Origin: Alphaproteobacteria bacterium
GTDB lineage: Bacteria > Pseudomonadota > Alphaproteobacteria > Rs-D84
DNA length: 39,057 nt
Assembly (NCBI GenBank): GCA_029051085.1
Contig: JAIDLK010000059.1
Span: forward strand, 1 to 39,057
Direction: 5' to 3'
Below the pieces are notes generated by a model, which worked only from the letters and a program-made list of their open reading frames with translations, was not told the DNA's origin and ran no database searches. Numbering within the stretch: position 1 is the stretch's first letter; each line of letters starts with the position of its first letter. This document shows, one piece after another, positions 31,793 to 39,057 of the stretch. A program made the position numbers and the translations under genes.

Positions 31793-32596
31793 ATGAGTAT
31801 TACTTTTAGAAAGGTTTGGAAGGGATTTTGGGAACCGATATTACGGTTATCAATATTTCAATGGATTATTGCCATACTGATGGCGGTATCAATATGGTTT
31901 ATTTACTTTACATCGCGGTTGCGCATAAAAAACATAGAAGTGTTTCGTAAATATCGCAGAAAACCCGCTATTTTTGTGTTCTGGCATGGGCGCAGCATGA
32001 TGTTGTCGCCGATTGTTGCAATGCGTGGCATGCGTTCTTATGCGGTTGCATCGCGCCACAAAGATGGTCGGATGATGGCAAAACTGCAAAGACTGTTTGG
32101 GTTGCGTTCAATATCAGGCAGTACGTCTGATGGCGGAATTTCCGTATTGCGGCAAGGGGTTAGAGTCTTGCGTCAGGGTGGATATTCCGTATGCATTTCG
32201 CCGGATGGGCCGGGTGGGCCGTCTTTGCGTGTTCAAGATGGTGCATTGTATTTTGCGAAGATGAGTGGGGCGCCAATCATTCCCGTATGTTTTTCTGCGT
32301 CACGGGCGCGTTTACAAAAACGATGGGACAGGTATTTGGTCGCGTTGCCTTTTGGTACGATTACGTGTAACGTTGGTAATCCGGTGTTTATAGACAGAAA
32401 AGCCAGTGCCAAAGAATTTGAAACGGCCCGAAAGTCGTTGGAAGATTTCATGGTGCGCCAGATGCGTGAAATGGATTTGGAGTTTGGATTGACACCGGCG
32501 GAACAGGACCAGACGGCGCGTCGATTTAAAGATGAGATGCGCGCTGAGAAAGCGGCAAAGAAAAATGCAAAGAAAGCGCGTCGTATAAAAAAATAA
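31793..32596 (+). CDS. Lysophospholipid acyltransferase-like protein (DUF374)
   Basis: The frame is open to 31652, but the promoter at 31730-31758 and AGGG at 31780 favour ATG 31793; ATG 31787 is also possible. The first helix (about 15-40 of this start, ILRLSIFQWIIAILMAVSIWFIYF) is a membrane anchor. The catalytic fold shows FVFWHGRSMMLSP (the histidine replaces the HxxxxD His) and ISGSTSDGGISVLRQG, then CISPDGPGGPSLRVQDGALYFAK, the DUF374 signature. Such proteins are proposed to acylate lipid A or Kdo-linked precursors. Here it lies just before lpxK and lpxC, which supports a lipid A role. The C-terminus is a Lys/Ala-rich tail ending KARRIKK. Confidence 0.8.
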   Translation: MSITFRKVWKGFWEPILRLSIFQWIIAILMAVSIWFIYFTSRLRIKNIEVFRKYRRKPAIFVFWHGRSMMLSPIVAMRGMRSYAVASRHKDGRMMAKLQRLFGLRSISGSTSDGGISVLRQGVRVLRQGGYSVCISPDGPGGPSLRVQDGALYFAKMSGAPIIPVCFSASRARLQKRWDRYLVALPFGTITCNVGNPVFIDRKASAKEFETARKSLEDFMVRQMREMDLEFGLTPAEQDQTARRFKDEMRAEKAAKKNAKKARRIKK

Positions 32597-32612
32597 TGAT
32601 AATGGAACAAAT

Positions 32613-33527
32613 ATGAAAACACCATGGTGGTTTTTAAGAAAAACTCCGCTGGCACTTATATTATGGCCGCTGTCGGTTATATATTATATGTTGTCGCGTC
32701 TGGTTTTCGGGGTTCGCAAGATTGGCGCCTATAAATCGCGCCGGCCTGTTGTTTGTGTGGGCAATATTTTTGCCGGTGGTGTAGGCAAGACGCCGATTGT
32801 GCGTGCAATTGCACAAGAGTTGGGTGCACCGGTTGTTATGCGCGGATATAAAAAATGTGCGGCAACCGGCAATATCGGAGACGAGGCAACAATGCTTGGT
32901 CGTGCGGGACTGCAGGTGCATACGGGAAATCGTAAAAGCAATGTTCGTCTGTTGGATTCGCAAGATGACGACAGTCCCATAGTTATGGATGACGGCTTTC
33001 AAAATCCGCGTATAAAAAAAGATATTTCCATTTTGGTTTTTGATGAACGCCTGGGGCTGGGGAACGGCTTTGTTTTACCGGCGGGGCCATTGCGTGAGCC
33101 TGTGGGTGCCGTGCGAAGGGCGGATGCGATAATTATTATAAAAGCCAATGGTGGTCGGGTGCGCAAGATAAATCTGCCGGCGGAGATTCCTGTGTTTTAT
33201 GCAAAAAATCAGACCATATCGCCTTATGGTGGAACAACTCGGTTGGCGGCGTTTGCTGGTATAGGGTATCCAAAGAAGTTTTTTTCAGCCCTGAGCAATG
33301 TTGTTTATAAAAAAAGTTTTGCGGATCATTATCAATATACGCCTGAGGATATAGAAAAACTGAAAAAAGCGGCGGAAAAACGTAAAGCAAAGCTGGTTAC
33401 GACAGAAAAAGACTGGGTTCGTTTGCCGGAAGATGTGCAAAATGAAATAAAGTATGCAAGATTGGAAACAGTTATTGAGGATAGATTTTACGACTGGCTA
33501 AAGGAGAAACTTAGATGCCGACATTAA
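32613..33527 (+). CDS. lpxK: Tetraacyldisaccharide 4'-kinase LpxK
   Basis: Phosphorylates the 4' position of the tetraacyl disaccharide in lipid A synthesis, at the inner membrane. The N-terminal helix (LALILWPLSVIYYMLSRLVF, 13-32) anchors it. Walker A GNIFAGGVGKTP (50-61), VVMRGYKK, the motif VMDDGFQNPRI and DERLGLGNGFVLPAGPLREP match the family. Ends GVTTEKDWVRLPEDV-like (VTTEKDWVRLP). 304 residues, close to the usual 310-330. 16 nt after the acyltransferase. Its 3' end overlaps lpxC by 13 nt. Confidence 0.95.
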   Translation: MKTPWWFLRKTPLALILWPLSVIYYMLSRLVFGVRKIGAYKSRRPVVCVGNIFAGGVGKTPIVRAIAQELGAPVVMRGYKKCAATGNIGDEATMLGRAGLQVHTGNRKSNVRLLDSQDDDSPIVMDDGFQNPRIKKDISILVFDERLGLGNGFVLPAGPLREPVGAVRRADAIIIIKANGGRVRKINLPAEIPVFYAKNQTISPYGGTTRLAAFAGIGYPKKFFSALSNVVYKKSFADHYQYTPEDIEKLKKAAEKRKAKLVTTEKDWVRLPEDVQNEIKYARLETVIEDRFYDWLKEKLRCRH

Positions 33528-34450
33528 AAAAAGAGGTTCGCCTGTCCGGGCGCGGAATTCATTCGGGATGTCCGGTTGAGATTGTTGTAAAACCTGCGGA
33601 TAAGTGCGGCATATTTTTTATTCGCACAGATATAAATGGCAGTGAACCCATTGCGGCGCGTTTTGACAATGTCGGTGACACAAAAATGCGCAATACCACA
33701 ATAGGGTGCCCATGTGGGGCGCATGTGCAAACAGTTGAACATTTAATGGCCGCTTTGTTCATGGTCGGGGTTGATAGCGCCGTGGTTGAAATAGACGGGC
33801 CCGAGACGCCGATACTTGACGGCAGTGCCGCTTTGTTTATTGATGCTTTTAAAAAAGCGGGTGTTACAGATGGCGTGATAAAAAAAGTGGTTGTGCGGAG
33901 ACCGGTGGTTGCCACTGTGCGCGATGTACGTCGGACTTTGCCGCTTGGGTTGCGGTTGCGTCTGTGGGTTATGGATTTAATATCCGGGCGACGTGCCGAC
34001 GGGTATGTGAAACTTGAACCGAATGATGGTGATGCGCTGAATATAACCGCGACATTGGTTTATCCTGAGAAAATCATAGGCCGCCAAACTTATGAATATA
34101 CGTTTGACGAAACGAAAAAATCGGTTGATGTGTTTGTTTTGGATATAGCACGTGCGCGTACATTTGGAAAGTATTCCGAGTGGGAGTATCTGAAGGCGCG
34201 TGGCATGGGACGCGGCGCGGATGAAACGAATGTTATCGCCTTGAATGATGCGGGTGACGGTACGCTGAATAAATTGATATGGCCGGACGAGTTTGTTCGT
34301 CACAAAATCATAGATGCCGTGGGTGACATGGCGACCGCCGGTGGTATGATTGTGGGGCGACTGGAGTCTTATAAGGGCAGTCATGCGATGAACAATATAG
34401 TATTGAAAAAATTGTTCAGCGACCCGCGCAATTATGATATAATTGATTAA
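33515..34450 (+). CDS. lpxC: UDP-3-O-acyl-N-acetylglucosamine deacetylase LpxC
   Basis: Zinc amidase, the committed step of lipid A synthesis. Motifs: the N-terminal GRGIHSGCPVEIVVKPA and the zinc histidine in VEHLMAALF (E75, H76), with catalytic Glu75. Then come the GPETPILDGSA stretch, FARTFG replaced by IARARTFGKYSEWEYLKARG, and the second zinc segment VRHKIIDAVGDMA. 311 residues, normal. AAGGAG is 8 nt before the ATG. Unlike most proteobacteria, where lpxC closes the dcw cluster after ftsZ, it lies after lpxK here. Confidence 0.95.
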   Translation: MPTLKKEVRLSGRGIHSGCPVEIVVKPADKCGIFFIRTDINGSEPIAARFDNVGDTKMRNTTIGCPCGAHVQTVEHLMAALFMVGVDSAVVEIDGPETPILDGSAALFIDAFKKAGVTDGVIKKVVVRRPVVATVRDVRRTLPLGLRLRLWVMDLISGRRADGYVKLEPNDGDALNITATLVYPEKIIGRQTYEYTFDETKKSVDVFVLDIARARTFGKYSEWEYLKARGMGRGADETNVIALNDAGDGTLNKLIWPDEFVRHKIIDAVGDMATAGGMIVGRLESYKGSHAMNNIVLKKLFSDPRNYDIID

Positions 34451-34470
34451 GAAATAAAGAGGAACTTGAT

Positions 34471-34902
34471 ATGAAGAAATTTTTTGCTGTTTTTGCGCTG
34501 GCGGGTTTATGTGCGTGCGGCGGTATGATAAAAAATGAAAATGGCAGCGAGTTTTTAACGCAACTGGATGCGGAACCTATTGGTTGTACTTTCCTGTACA
34601 AGCTTGAGTCGGAGGTTTCAGTATATGATGCGGATGATGCACGCAGATATCTTGAAAACCGTATTGCGGATCAGGCGCGTCCGGGCAATGCATATTGGAT
34701 AACAAGCTCACGTACACGTCCGAATGAATGGGTGATTTTTGGCCCAGAGCGCAGCTTTATATTGGTTGCGAATGTTTATGATTGTCCGCATCCGCGCAGT
34801 GTTCGGACGGCAAAAAACGGCGGTTCGGCAACGGTTGCATATCCGGTTGATGTTGTAACAACAACATGCAGCGGTGTGAATGCATACGGTCAATGCCAAT
34901 AA
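34471..34902 (+). CDS. Small lipoprotein, DUF4156-like
   Basis: Lipoprotein signal with lipobox LCAC (Cys16). The mature part begins GGMIKNENGSEFL. GCTFLYKLESEVSVYDADDARRYLENRIADQA resembles the DUF4156 pattern: a Cys, a beta strand, then an N-rich helix. A C-terminal twin-Cys tail VTTTCSGVNAYGQCQ follows. 143 residues. RcsF-like disulfide folds share this look, so an envelope-stress or OM-sensing role is possible but not shown. AGAGGAA precedes the ATG. It follows lpxC by 20 nt and ends at a terminator. Confidence 0.65.
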   Translation: MKKFFAVFALAGLCACGGMIKNENGSEFLTQLDAEPIGCTFLYKLESEVSVYDADDARRYLENRIADQARPGNAYWITSSRTRPNEWVIFGPERSFILVANVYDCPHPRSVRTAKNGGSATVAYPVDVVTTTCSGVNAYGQCQ

Positions 34903-34922
34903 TATTATTGAGTGTAAAAAAT

Positions 34923-34956
34923 TAAGCCCGCTATTTTTTGGCGGGTTATTTTTTAT
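34923..34956 (+). terminator. Terminator after the lipoprotein
   Basis: AGCCCGC and GCGGGTT enclose a T-rich loop, followed by ATTTTTT. Confidence 0.75.
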
Positions 34957-34963
34957 TCTGTGT

Positions 34964-34993
34964 TTGCCATGATTGGTAATTTTATGTTATAAT
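34964..34993 (+). promoter_or_regulatory. Promoter of the pil operon
   Basis: TTGCCA (34964-34969), 18 nt, extended -10 TGTTATAAT (hexamer 34988-34993). The start precedes GGGAGAG and the TTG start codon at 35023. Confidence 0.6.
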
Positions 34994-35022
34994 TATTCAT
35001 ACGAGGATATCCGGGAGAGAGT

Positions 35023-36285
35023 TTGATAAATCAAGTAATAACCGTTGACAGAAAGAAATACGCCGCCGGTCTGTTTTGGCAGCCCATCGCTAGCGGCTTT
35101 GTTGCGCGCAATTATGCACGCAGTTTGGCACGCAGTATTGATGGAAAACTGAATCTTTATGTTGATTATCGTGCGATGGTTGGGCTTGGTGCGCGACGTT
35201 TGGGACATCGCCGCGGTATGCACAGTGCCGCCGCTGAAATCATGGATTCCATGACGGAATATTCATCCTTTTTGGGCGTGTTTCAGGCGGGGCGTCTGTT
35301 TTATCTGGTTGCGGTTAGAAACGGTATTATTTTAAACGACAGGCTGTTTGATTCCGAGGCGGCCGCACGCGCAGAGTATCTGCGCCTGGCCCAGATTCCG
35401 GATTGGTCCGCATTATTTGCGCCCAGCGCATGGTCAATGCCGCGTGCCGTTGAGCGTAATTTGTCCGATATTATAACCGGTCGTGCACCGGCGGCGTTGC
35501 GTCATATCGGGCGTATAAAAATGTTATTGGTTTCGGTCGGACTGATAGGATTGTTTGTATTGGGGATTGGTTATCTGTTTCGCGCGCCTATTACACAAAT
35601 GCTGGCACCGCGTCCCCAGATTGCAAAAATTGATCCGGAATTGGCGGCGGAATACAAACGGATAATAGAAGAAAAAAACAAGGAACTGGACAAGGTGTTT
35701 GAAATAGAAAAAACACCGCCGCCGGAACCGCTGCGTATGCCGTATGATTATTTGCCGGACCCGATGGAGCGTGCCAATTTATGCTATCAGGCAATCGGAT
35801 TTTTGATGCAGCCTGTTCAGGGTTGGAACCAGGTGTCGGCTGAATGCGGCGAGGAGTATGCCAATGCATCACTGCGTCGCGGATTTGGGACGCTTGTACA
35901 GTTTTATGAAATTGCCGGCCGGTTAATGCCGGGGGCATTTGTTCGTGAAGAGTCCGAGAATGCTTTGAACGTGCGTGCACGTCTGCCGGAGTTGGAGGTG
36001 CATTCTTCGCAAGATGAACGTGATGCCGATACGATTGTCCGTGATGTATACAGTCTGTTTCAGGCAACCGCTGAAGATGTTGAAATAGGGGTTGTTGCGG
36101 ATGCAATAACAAACGGAATTGAAACGGCATCGGTTGATGTGGTTGAAGTGGCGGCATCATCAAAATTGACACCGGCCCAGTTTATGGAAATATTCGCTGA
36201 TTTCGGCGGTGTTTATATGACCCGGTGCGCATGGGACGTGTCGCGTCGCATTTGGAACTATGAGGTGATAATCTATGCAAAATAA
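35023..36285 (+). CDS. pilO2: Type IVb pilus protein PilO2 (R64-like), TTG start
   Basis: PilO2 of the R64/IncI1 thin-pilus family is an accessory inner-membrane protein needed for assembly. The N-terminal cytoplasmic part (1-165) has the actin-like accessory fold with NQVITVDRKKYAAGLFWQ and the charged GVFQAGRLFYLVAVRNGIIL. One TM helix (about 165-190, MLLVSVGLIGLFVLGIGYL) leads to a periplasmic domain with four cysteines. 420 residues, close to R64 PilO. The start is TTG 35023 with GGGAGAG 4-9 nt upstream; no ATG is in frame nearby. Overlaps pilP by 11 nt. First visible gene of the pil operon; no secretin is present in the window. Confidence 0.8.
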   Translation: MINQVITVDRKKYAAGLFWQPIASGFVARNYARSLARSIDGKLNLYVDYRAMVGLGARRLGHRRGMHSAAAEIMDSMTEYSSFLGVFQAGRLFYLVAVRNGIILNDRLFDSEAAARAEYLRLAQIPDWSALFAPSAWSMPRAVERNLSDIITGRAPAALRHIGRIKMLLVSVGLIGLFVLGIGYLFRAPITQMLAPRPQIAKIDPELAAEYKRIIEEKNKELDKVFEIEKTPPPEPLRMPYDYLPDPMERANLCYQAIGFLMQPVQGWNQVSAECGEEYANASLRRGFGTLVQFYEIAGRLMPGAFVREESENALNVRARLPELEVHSSQDERDADTIVRDVYSLFQATAEDVEIGVVADAITNGIETASVDVVEVAASSKLTPAQFMEIFADFGGVYMTRCAWDVSRRIWNYEVIIYAK

Positions 36286-36934
36286 GAAATTCCGGTTAAT
36301 TGCGGTTTTGGCAATTATGTGCATGTGTGGCAATGCGTGGGCGGCCGTGGCGGATGTTGATGAAGAAATGGATGCGGTCAGTGCAGAGGCTGTTGCCGAT
36401 TATAAAGTAGAGGGTTCGCTGTTTCAGCAGATTACGGATTTGGAACAGGAAAAAGTTCTGATGCAGTTGGAAAAAGAGCGTGCCCAGCTGGACTTGGAGT
36501 TGGACAGACTGGCGGCGGAAAAAATAAAGCTGCATATGGAAATAGATACGTTGTCCGGTCGGGCCGAGGCACAGCAGCAGGAGCTGGAGACGGAAAAGGC
36601 GAAACTGGAAGCCGAGGCTGCACGCCTGCAAAAGGAAAAGGAGGCTTTGACAGCCGCGGCGGCCGCACCGGTAAAGACAGTTGCCGCTTCGTCGCGTGCG
36701 GATACGTCAAATGACGATATTGTTATTTCGGATAATTTCCGTTTGATAAATGTTATCGGGGCCGGTTCTCAGCTGCAGGCAACGGTCGAGTCTCTTGATA
36801 CCGGTCAGACAAAGAGAATTCGGGTCGGGTCGGTACTTGACGGATTTTCCGTAAAATCCATATCTTTGGATGACGGGGTTGTCTTTGTCAAAGATGGAAA
36901 TAGTCAGACGTTGAATATTGGCGGAAACAAATAA
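36275..36934 (+). CDS. pilP: Type IVb pilus protein PilP
   Basis: PilP of R64-type thin pili, a periplasmic assembly factor. Signal peptide MQNKKFRLIAVLAIMCMCGNAWA is clear. A long coiled coil with Glu/Lys/Ala heptads (about 50-135) precedes an Ala/Thr hinge and a C-terminal beta domain (about 148-219, ISDNFRLINVIGAGSQLQATVESL and onward) that matches the PilP domain. GAGGTGATAA is its ribosome-binding site inside pilO2. 219 residues; longer than plasmid PilP (about 150) because of the coiled coil. Between PilO2 and the ATPase, as in R64. Confidence 0.82.
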   Translation: MQNKKFRLIAVLAIMCMCGNAWAAVADVDEEMDAVSAEAVADYKVEGSLFQQITDLEQEKVLMQLEKERAQLDLELDRLAAEKIKLHMEIDTLSGRAEAQQQELETEKAKLEAEAARLQKEKEALTAAAAAPVKTVAASSRADTSNDDIVISDNFRLINVIGAGSQLQATVESLDTGQTKRIRVGSVLDGFSVKSISLDDGVVFVKDGNSQTLNIGGNK

Positions 36935-36949
36935 TACGGACAGGAAAAC

Positions 36950-38578
36950 ATGGCCACATCGGATAAAACGATTTTGAATCCTTTTTCGTCCACGCCGTCT
37001 GTACCGGCCGGATTGGAAAATGCCACCAACAAGGATGTGGTCGATTATCTTTTTGCCAATGGAAACCGCCTGTTAACCGCGGCGGGGGGCGAATTTGAGT
37101 TATCCAAGGATACTCAGAGCCTAATAGCGTATTTTTCCGGTGGTGAATTGATTATATCGCGAACGCACAGATATGACGGGCGCGTATTGGCTTTTATAGA
37201 TTTGCTGGCGCGGCGCGGTCGCAAGGCACATGCACCGTTTTATTCCGATTTGGGTTTGCTGTCGACAATTTATAAGACCTATGAAGGGCGCGGTGCAGAT
37301 GCACGCGGTCGGACGGATTACGACAACCAGATGCAAAAGGATTTTGTTGATATTGTTGCCCGTGCCGCCGCCCAGAAAGTGTCCGATATTCATATAGAGG
37401 TTGCCGATCAGACCACGATTTATTTCCGTATTGATGGCAGTATGCAGCCTGTGCTGGAGTATAATTCCGGATGGGGGGAATCGTTTGTACGTGCGGCGTT
37501 TGCTTCGGCGGATATATCAAATTCAAACTATGCCCAGAACGAGTATCAGTCTGCACAAAAAGACGGACGGACACCCCTGCGCGGGACCAAGGATTTGTAT
37601 CTGCCGGCGGGTGTTCTAGCGATACGTATGCAGTTTAATCCGATTGCATTCGGCAGTCGCTATGTTGTTATGCGACTGTTGTATGACAATCCGTCCGAAG
37701 GGATAAAATCCGGCCAGGAATTTGGAGAATATGAACAGAAACTGTTAATGCAGTTGCGTTCGTTCCCGACGGGTTTGGTTGTTGTGGCGGGGCCCACCAG
37801 TTCGGGAAAATCCACCACGCTGGTTAGAAATATGTCGCTGATGCTGAAAGAGCGGCGATATGAAATCAATCTTATTACGGTTGAAGATCCGGCGGAACAA
37901 AAGATTTTCGGCGCACATCAGATGCCGGTTGTAAATGCCATGAACGAGGAGCAGCGCGAGGAAAAATTCACCGAAGCGTTGGCTGCGGCGTTGCGCAGTG
38001 ACCCGGATACGCTGATGGTTGGTGAAATTCGTACTTTGGCGGCGGCCCAGCTGACTGTAAAGGGGGCGTTGTCGGGTCATAATGTTTGGACGACACTGCA
38101 TGCTAATTCCGCAATGGCGGCTTTGACCCGATTGCTGGATATGGGGGTTGAGGCGTTTAAGCTGAAAGAAGAAACAATGATGCGCGGGTTGATATCCATG
38201 CGTCTGTTTAAAAAGTTGTGTCCGGATTGTCGTGAACCCTTGGCCGAACATCCCGAGCATCCGGCATATCGTCGCGTGATGGAAGCGTTCGGGGAACTGG
38301 GGCTGCGCCAGGTGTATGTGCGTGGTGCGGGCTGTGAAAAATGTGGACGCAGCGGGACGCTTGGGCGTATCAAGGCGGGCGAAATTATTATTACAAACAG
38401 CGAGTTTTTGAATCTTGCACTGTCCGGTGATACTGATGGTGCGGTGCGATACTGGCTGGAAAATATGGACGGGCGGACATTAAAAGAGGCGGCGGTTTCA
38501 CTGATGCTGCAGGGGATTATCGGTGTTGATGAATTGGAACGCTGGGTTGGGTTGCTTGACCGGCCGGGGGTATATTGA
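36950..38578 (+). CDS. pilQ: Type IVb pilus assembly ATPase (PilB/GspE family)
   Basis: Hexameric secretion ATPase that drives pilus assembly, named PilQ in the R64 system (not the secretin of other nomenclature). Walker A GPTSSGKSTT (about 280-289), the Asp box TVEDPAE, Walker B PDTLMVGEIRT, the His box VWTTLHANSA and a zinc-type tetracysteine CPDC...CEKC (about 423-466) are all present. The N-terminal domain has the pilus-specific DIHIEVADQTTIYFRIDGSM. 542 residues, typical. AGGAAAAC precedes the ATG. Its stop overlaps pilR as TGATG. Confidence 0.93.
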   Translation: MATSDKTILNPFSSTPSVPAGLENATNKDVVDYLFANGNRLLTAAGGEFELSKDTQSLIAYFSGGELIISRTHRYDGRVLAFIDLLARRGRKAHAPFYSDLGLLSTIYKTYEGRGADARGRTDYDNQMQKDFVDIVARAAAQKVSDIHIEVADQTTIYFRIDGSMQPVLEYNSGWGESFVRAAFASADISNSNYAQNEYQSAQKDGRTPLRGTKDLYLPAGVLAIRMQFNPIAFGSRYVVMRLLYDNPSEGIKSGQEFGEYEQKLLMQLRSFPTGLVVVAGPTSSGKSTTLVRNMSLMLKERRYEINLITVEDPAEQKIFGAHQMPVVNAMNEEQREEKFTEALAAALRSDPDTLMVGEIRTLAAAQLTVKGALSGHNVWTTLHANSAMAALTRLLDMGVEAFKLKEETMMRGLISMRLFKKLCPDCREPLAEHPEHPAYRRVMEAFGELGLRQVYVRGAGCEKCGRSGTLGRIKAGEIIITNSEFLNLALSGDTDGAVRYWLENMDGRTLKEAAVSLMLQGIIGVDELERWVGLLDRPGVY

Positions 38579-39057
38579 TGGAACGCCTGGAAAAACTGTA
38601 TGCAAAAATTGTATTTAGAACCAATACGTCCAAGCGTATGGCGACATGTCGAAAATTGGCATCGTTGTTGCGTAATGATTTTACATTGATGAATGCGCTG
38701 GGGCGGATTGAAATGATAGAATCGCGTGGTGGCAGAAAACCGGGCGAACCGTTTGCAATCGTTATGCGCGAATGGCAGAAACATCTGGAACGCGGTATGA
38801 GTTTTTCAGAAGCCACACGCGGATGGGGTCCGGCGGATGAAACATTGCTGCTGACATCGGGGAATATATCAAATCTGGCGGTGGCATTGGAAAATGTCGG
38901 CCGTGTGGTCGAAGGTACGGGGCGTATTTCACGTGCAATGGCCTCGGCCGTGGCATATCCGTTGTTTTTGTTTGCGCTGACATTCGGAATAATAATAATG
39001 GTCGGACTGTATTTGGTGCCGCCCTTGGCAGATGCGGCGGGTGCCGGTGTGGTATGG
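38578..39057 (+). CDS. pilR: Type IVb pilus inner-membrane protein PilR/GspF family, partial
   Basis: Starts at ATG 38578, overlapping the ATPase stop (TGATG), and runs off the right edge after 160 codons. The sequence MERLEKLYAKIVFRTNTSKR and GMSFSEATRGWGPADETLLL, then the first TM helix VAYPLFLFALTFGIIIMVGLYLVPPL, match the T2SSF/GspF platform protein. R64 PilR is the matching subunit. The prepilin, prepilin peptidase and pilus transglycosylase genes expected next lie outside the window. Confidence 0.88.
   Translation, partial: MERLEKLYAKIVFRTNTSKRMATCRKLASLLRNDFTLMNALGRIEMIESRGGRKPGEPFAIVMREWQKHLERGMSFSEATRGWGPADETLLLTSGNISNLAVALENVGRVVEGTGRISRAMASAVAYPLFLFALTFGIIIMVGLYLVPPLADAAGAGVVW

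Overview
This window looks like a chromosomal segment from an alphaproteobacterium, probably host-associated with a compact genome. The evidence is the alphaproteobacterial SspB-type ClpXP adaptor, the accB-accC pair, lipid A genes (lpxK, lpxC), Pal, a family-4-like uracil-DNA glycosylase, and a dispersed VirB/VirD4 type IV secretion system (T4SS). Genes are tightly packed, TGA is a normal stop, and promoters fit TTGnnn-N15..18-TATAAT. I cannot place it below class from the sequence alone.

Layout. 1-2.2 kb: the tail of an XRE-type HTH gene, pal (-), a uracil-DNA glycosylase and infC, which starts at ATT. 2.2-7.8 kb, minus strand: a radical SAM protein behind a strong palindrome, and a complete tolC-macA-ABC ATPase-permease export operon. 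7.8-10.4 kb: tRNA-Cys, accB-accC, rnpA-yidD. 10.4-16.6 kb, plus strand: mreB, recF, sspB, an APH-like kinase, pnp with a leader hairpin over its ribosome-binding site, and ybaB. 16.6-24.4 kb: virD4 divergent from rsmE-rluB, a membrane-anchored TPR protein, ychF divergent from a minimal SufB/D-like protein, then two unknown genes at the end of the T4SS operon (an HExxH envelope protein and a two-TM protein). 24.4-27.2 kb: virB4 and virB3. 27.2-29.8 kb is the most accessory-looking part. It holds a repeat-rich promoter region, rpmJ, a 103-bp palindromic element, an approximately 240-nt structured RNA with its own promoter and terminator, and two secreted orphan proteins. 29.8-34.9 kb: an ABC-F ATPase, initiator tRNA-Met, an acyltransferase-lpxK-lpxC block and a lipoprotein. 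34.9-39.06 kb: the start of an R64-like type IVb pilus operon (pilO2-pilP-ATPase-pilR) that runs off the right edge.

How the parts work together. Most core genes serve the envelope (Pal, MreB, lipid A, YidD, acetyl-CoA carboxylase for fatty acids) or RNA and translation (IF-3, PNPase, RnpA, RsmE, RluB, YchF, bL36). Over these lie two contact machines: a split T4SS (virD4 in one place, virB3-virB4 in another) and a conjugative-type thin pilus.

Two genome-wide habits are visible. A near-identical hairpin terminator recurs at convergent gene ends. Several genes (rnpA, recF, virD4, the sufD-like gene, the ABC-F gene) have a promoter so close to the ATG that their mRNAs should be leaderless. The best candidate for something undescribed is the structured RNA at 27842-28083, whose long-range stem competes with its own terminator stem just upstream of the secreted orphan genes.
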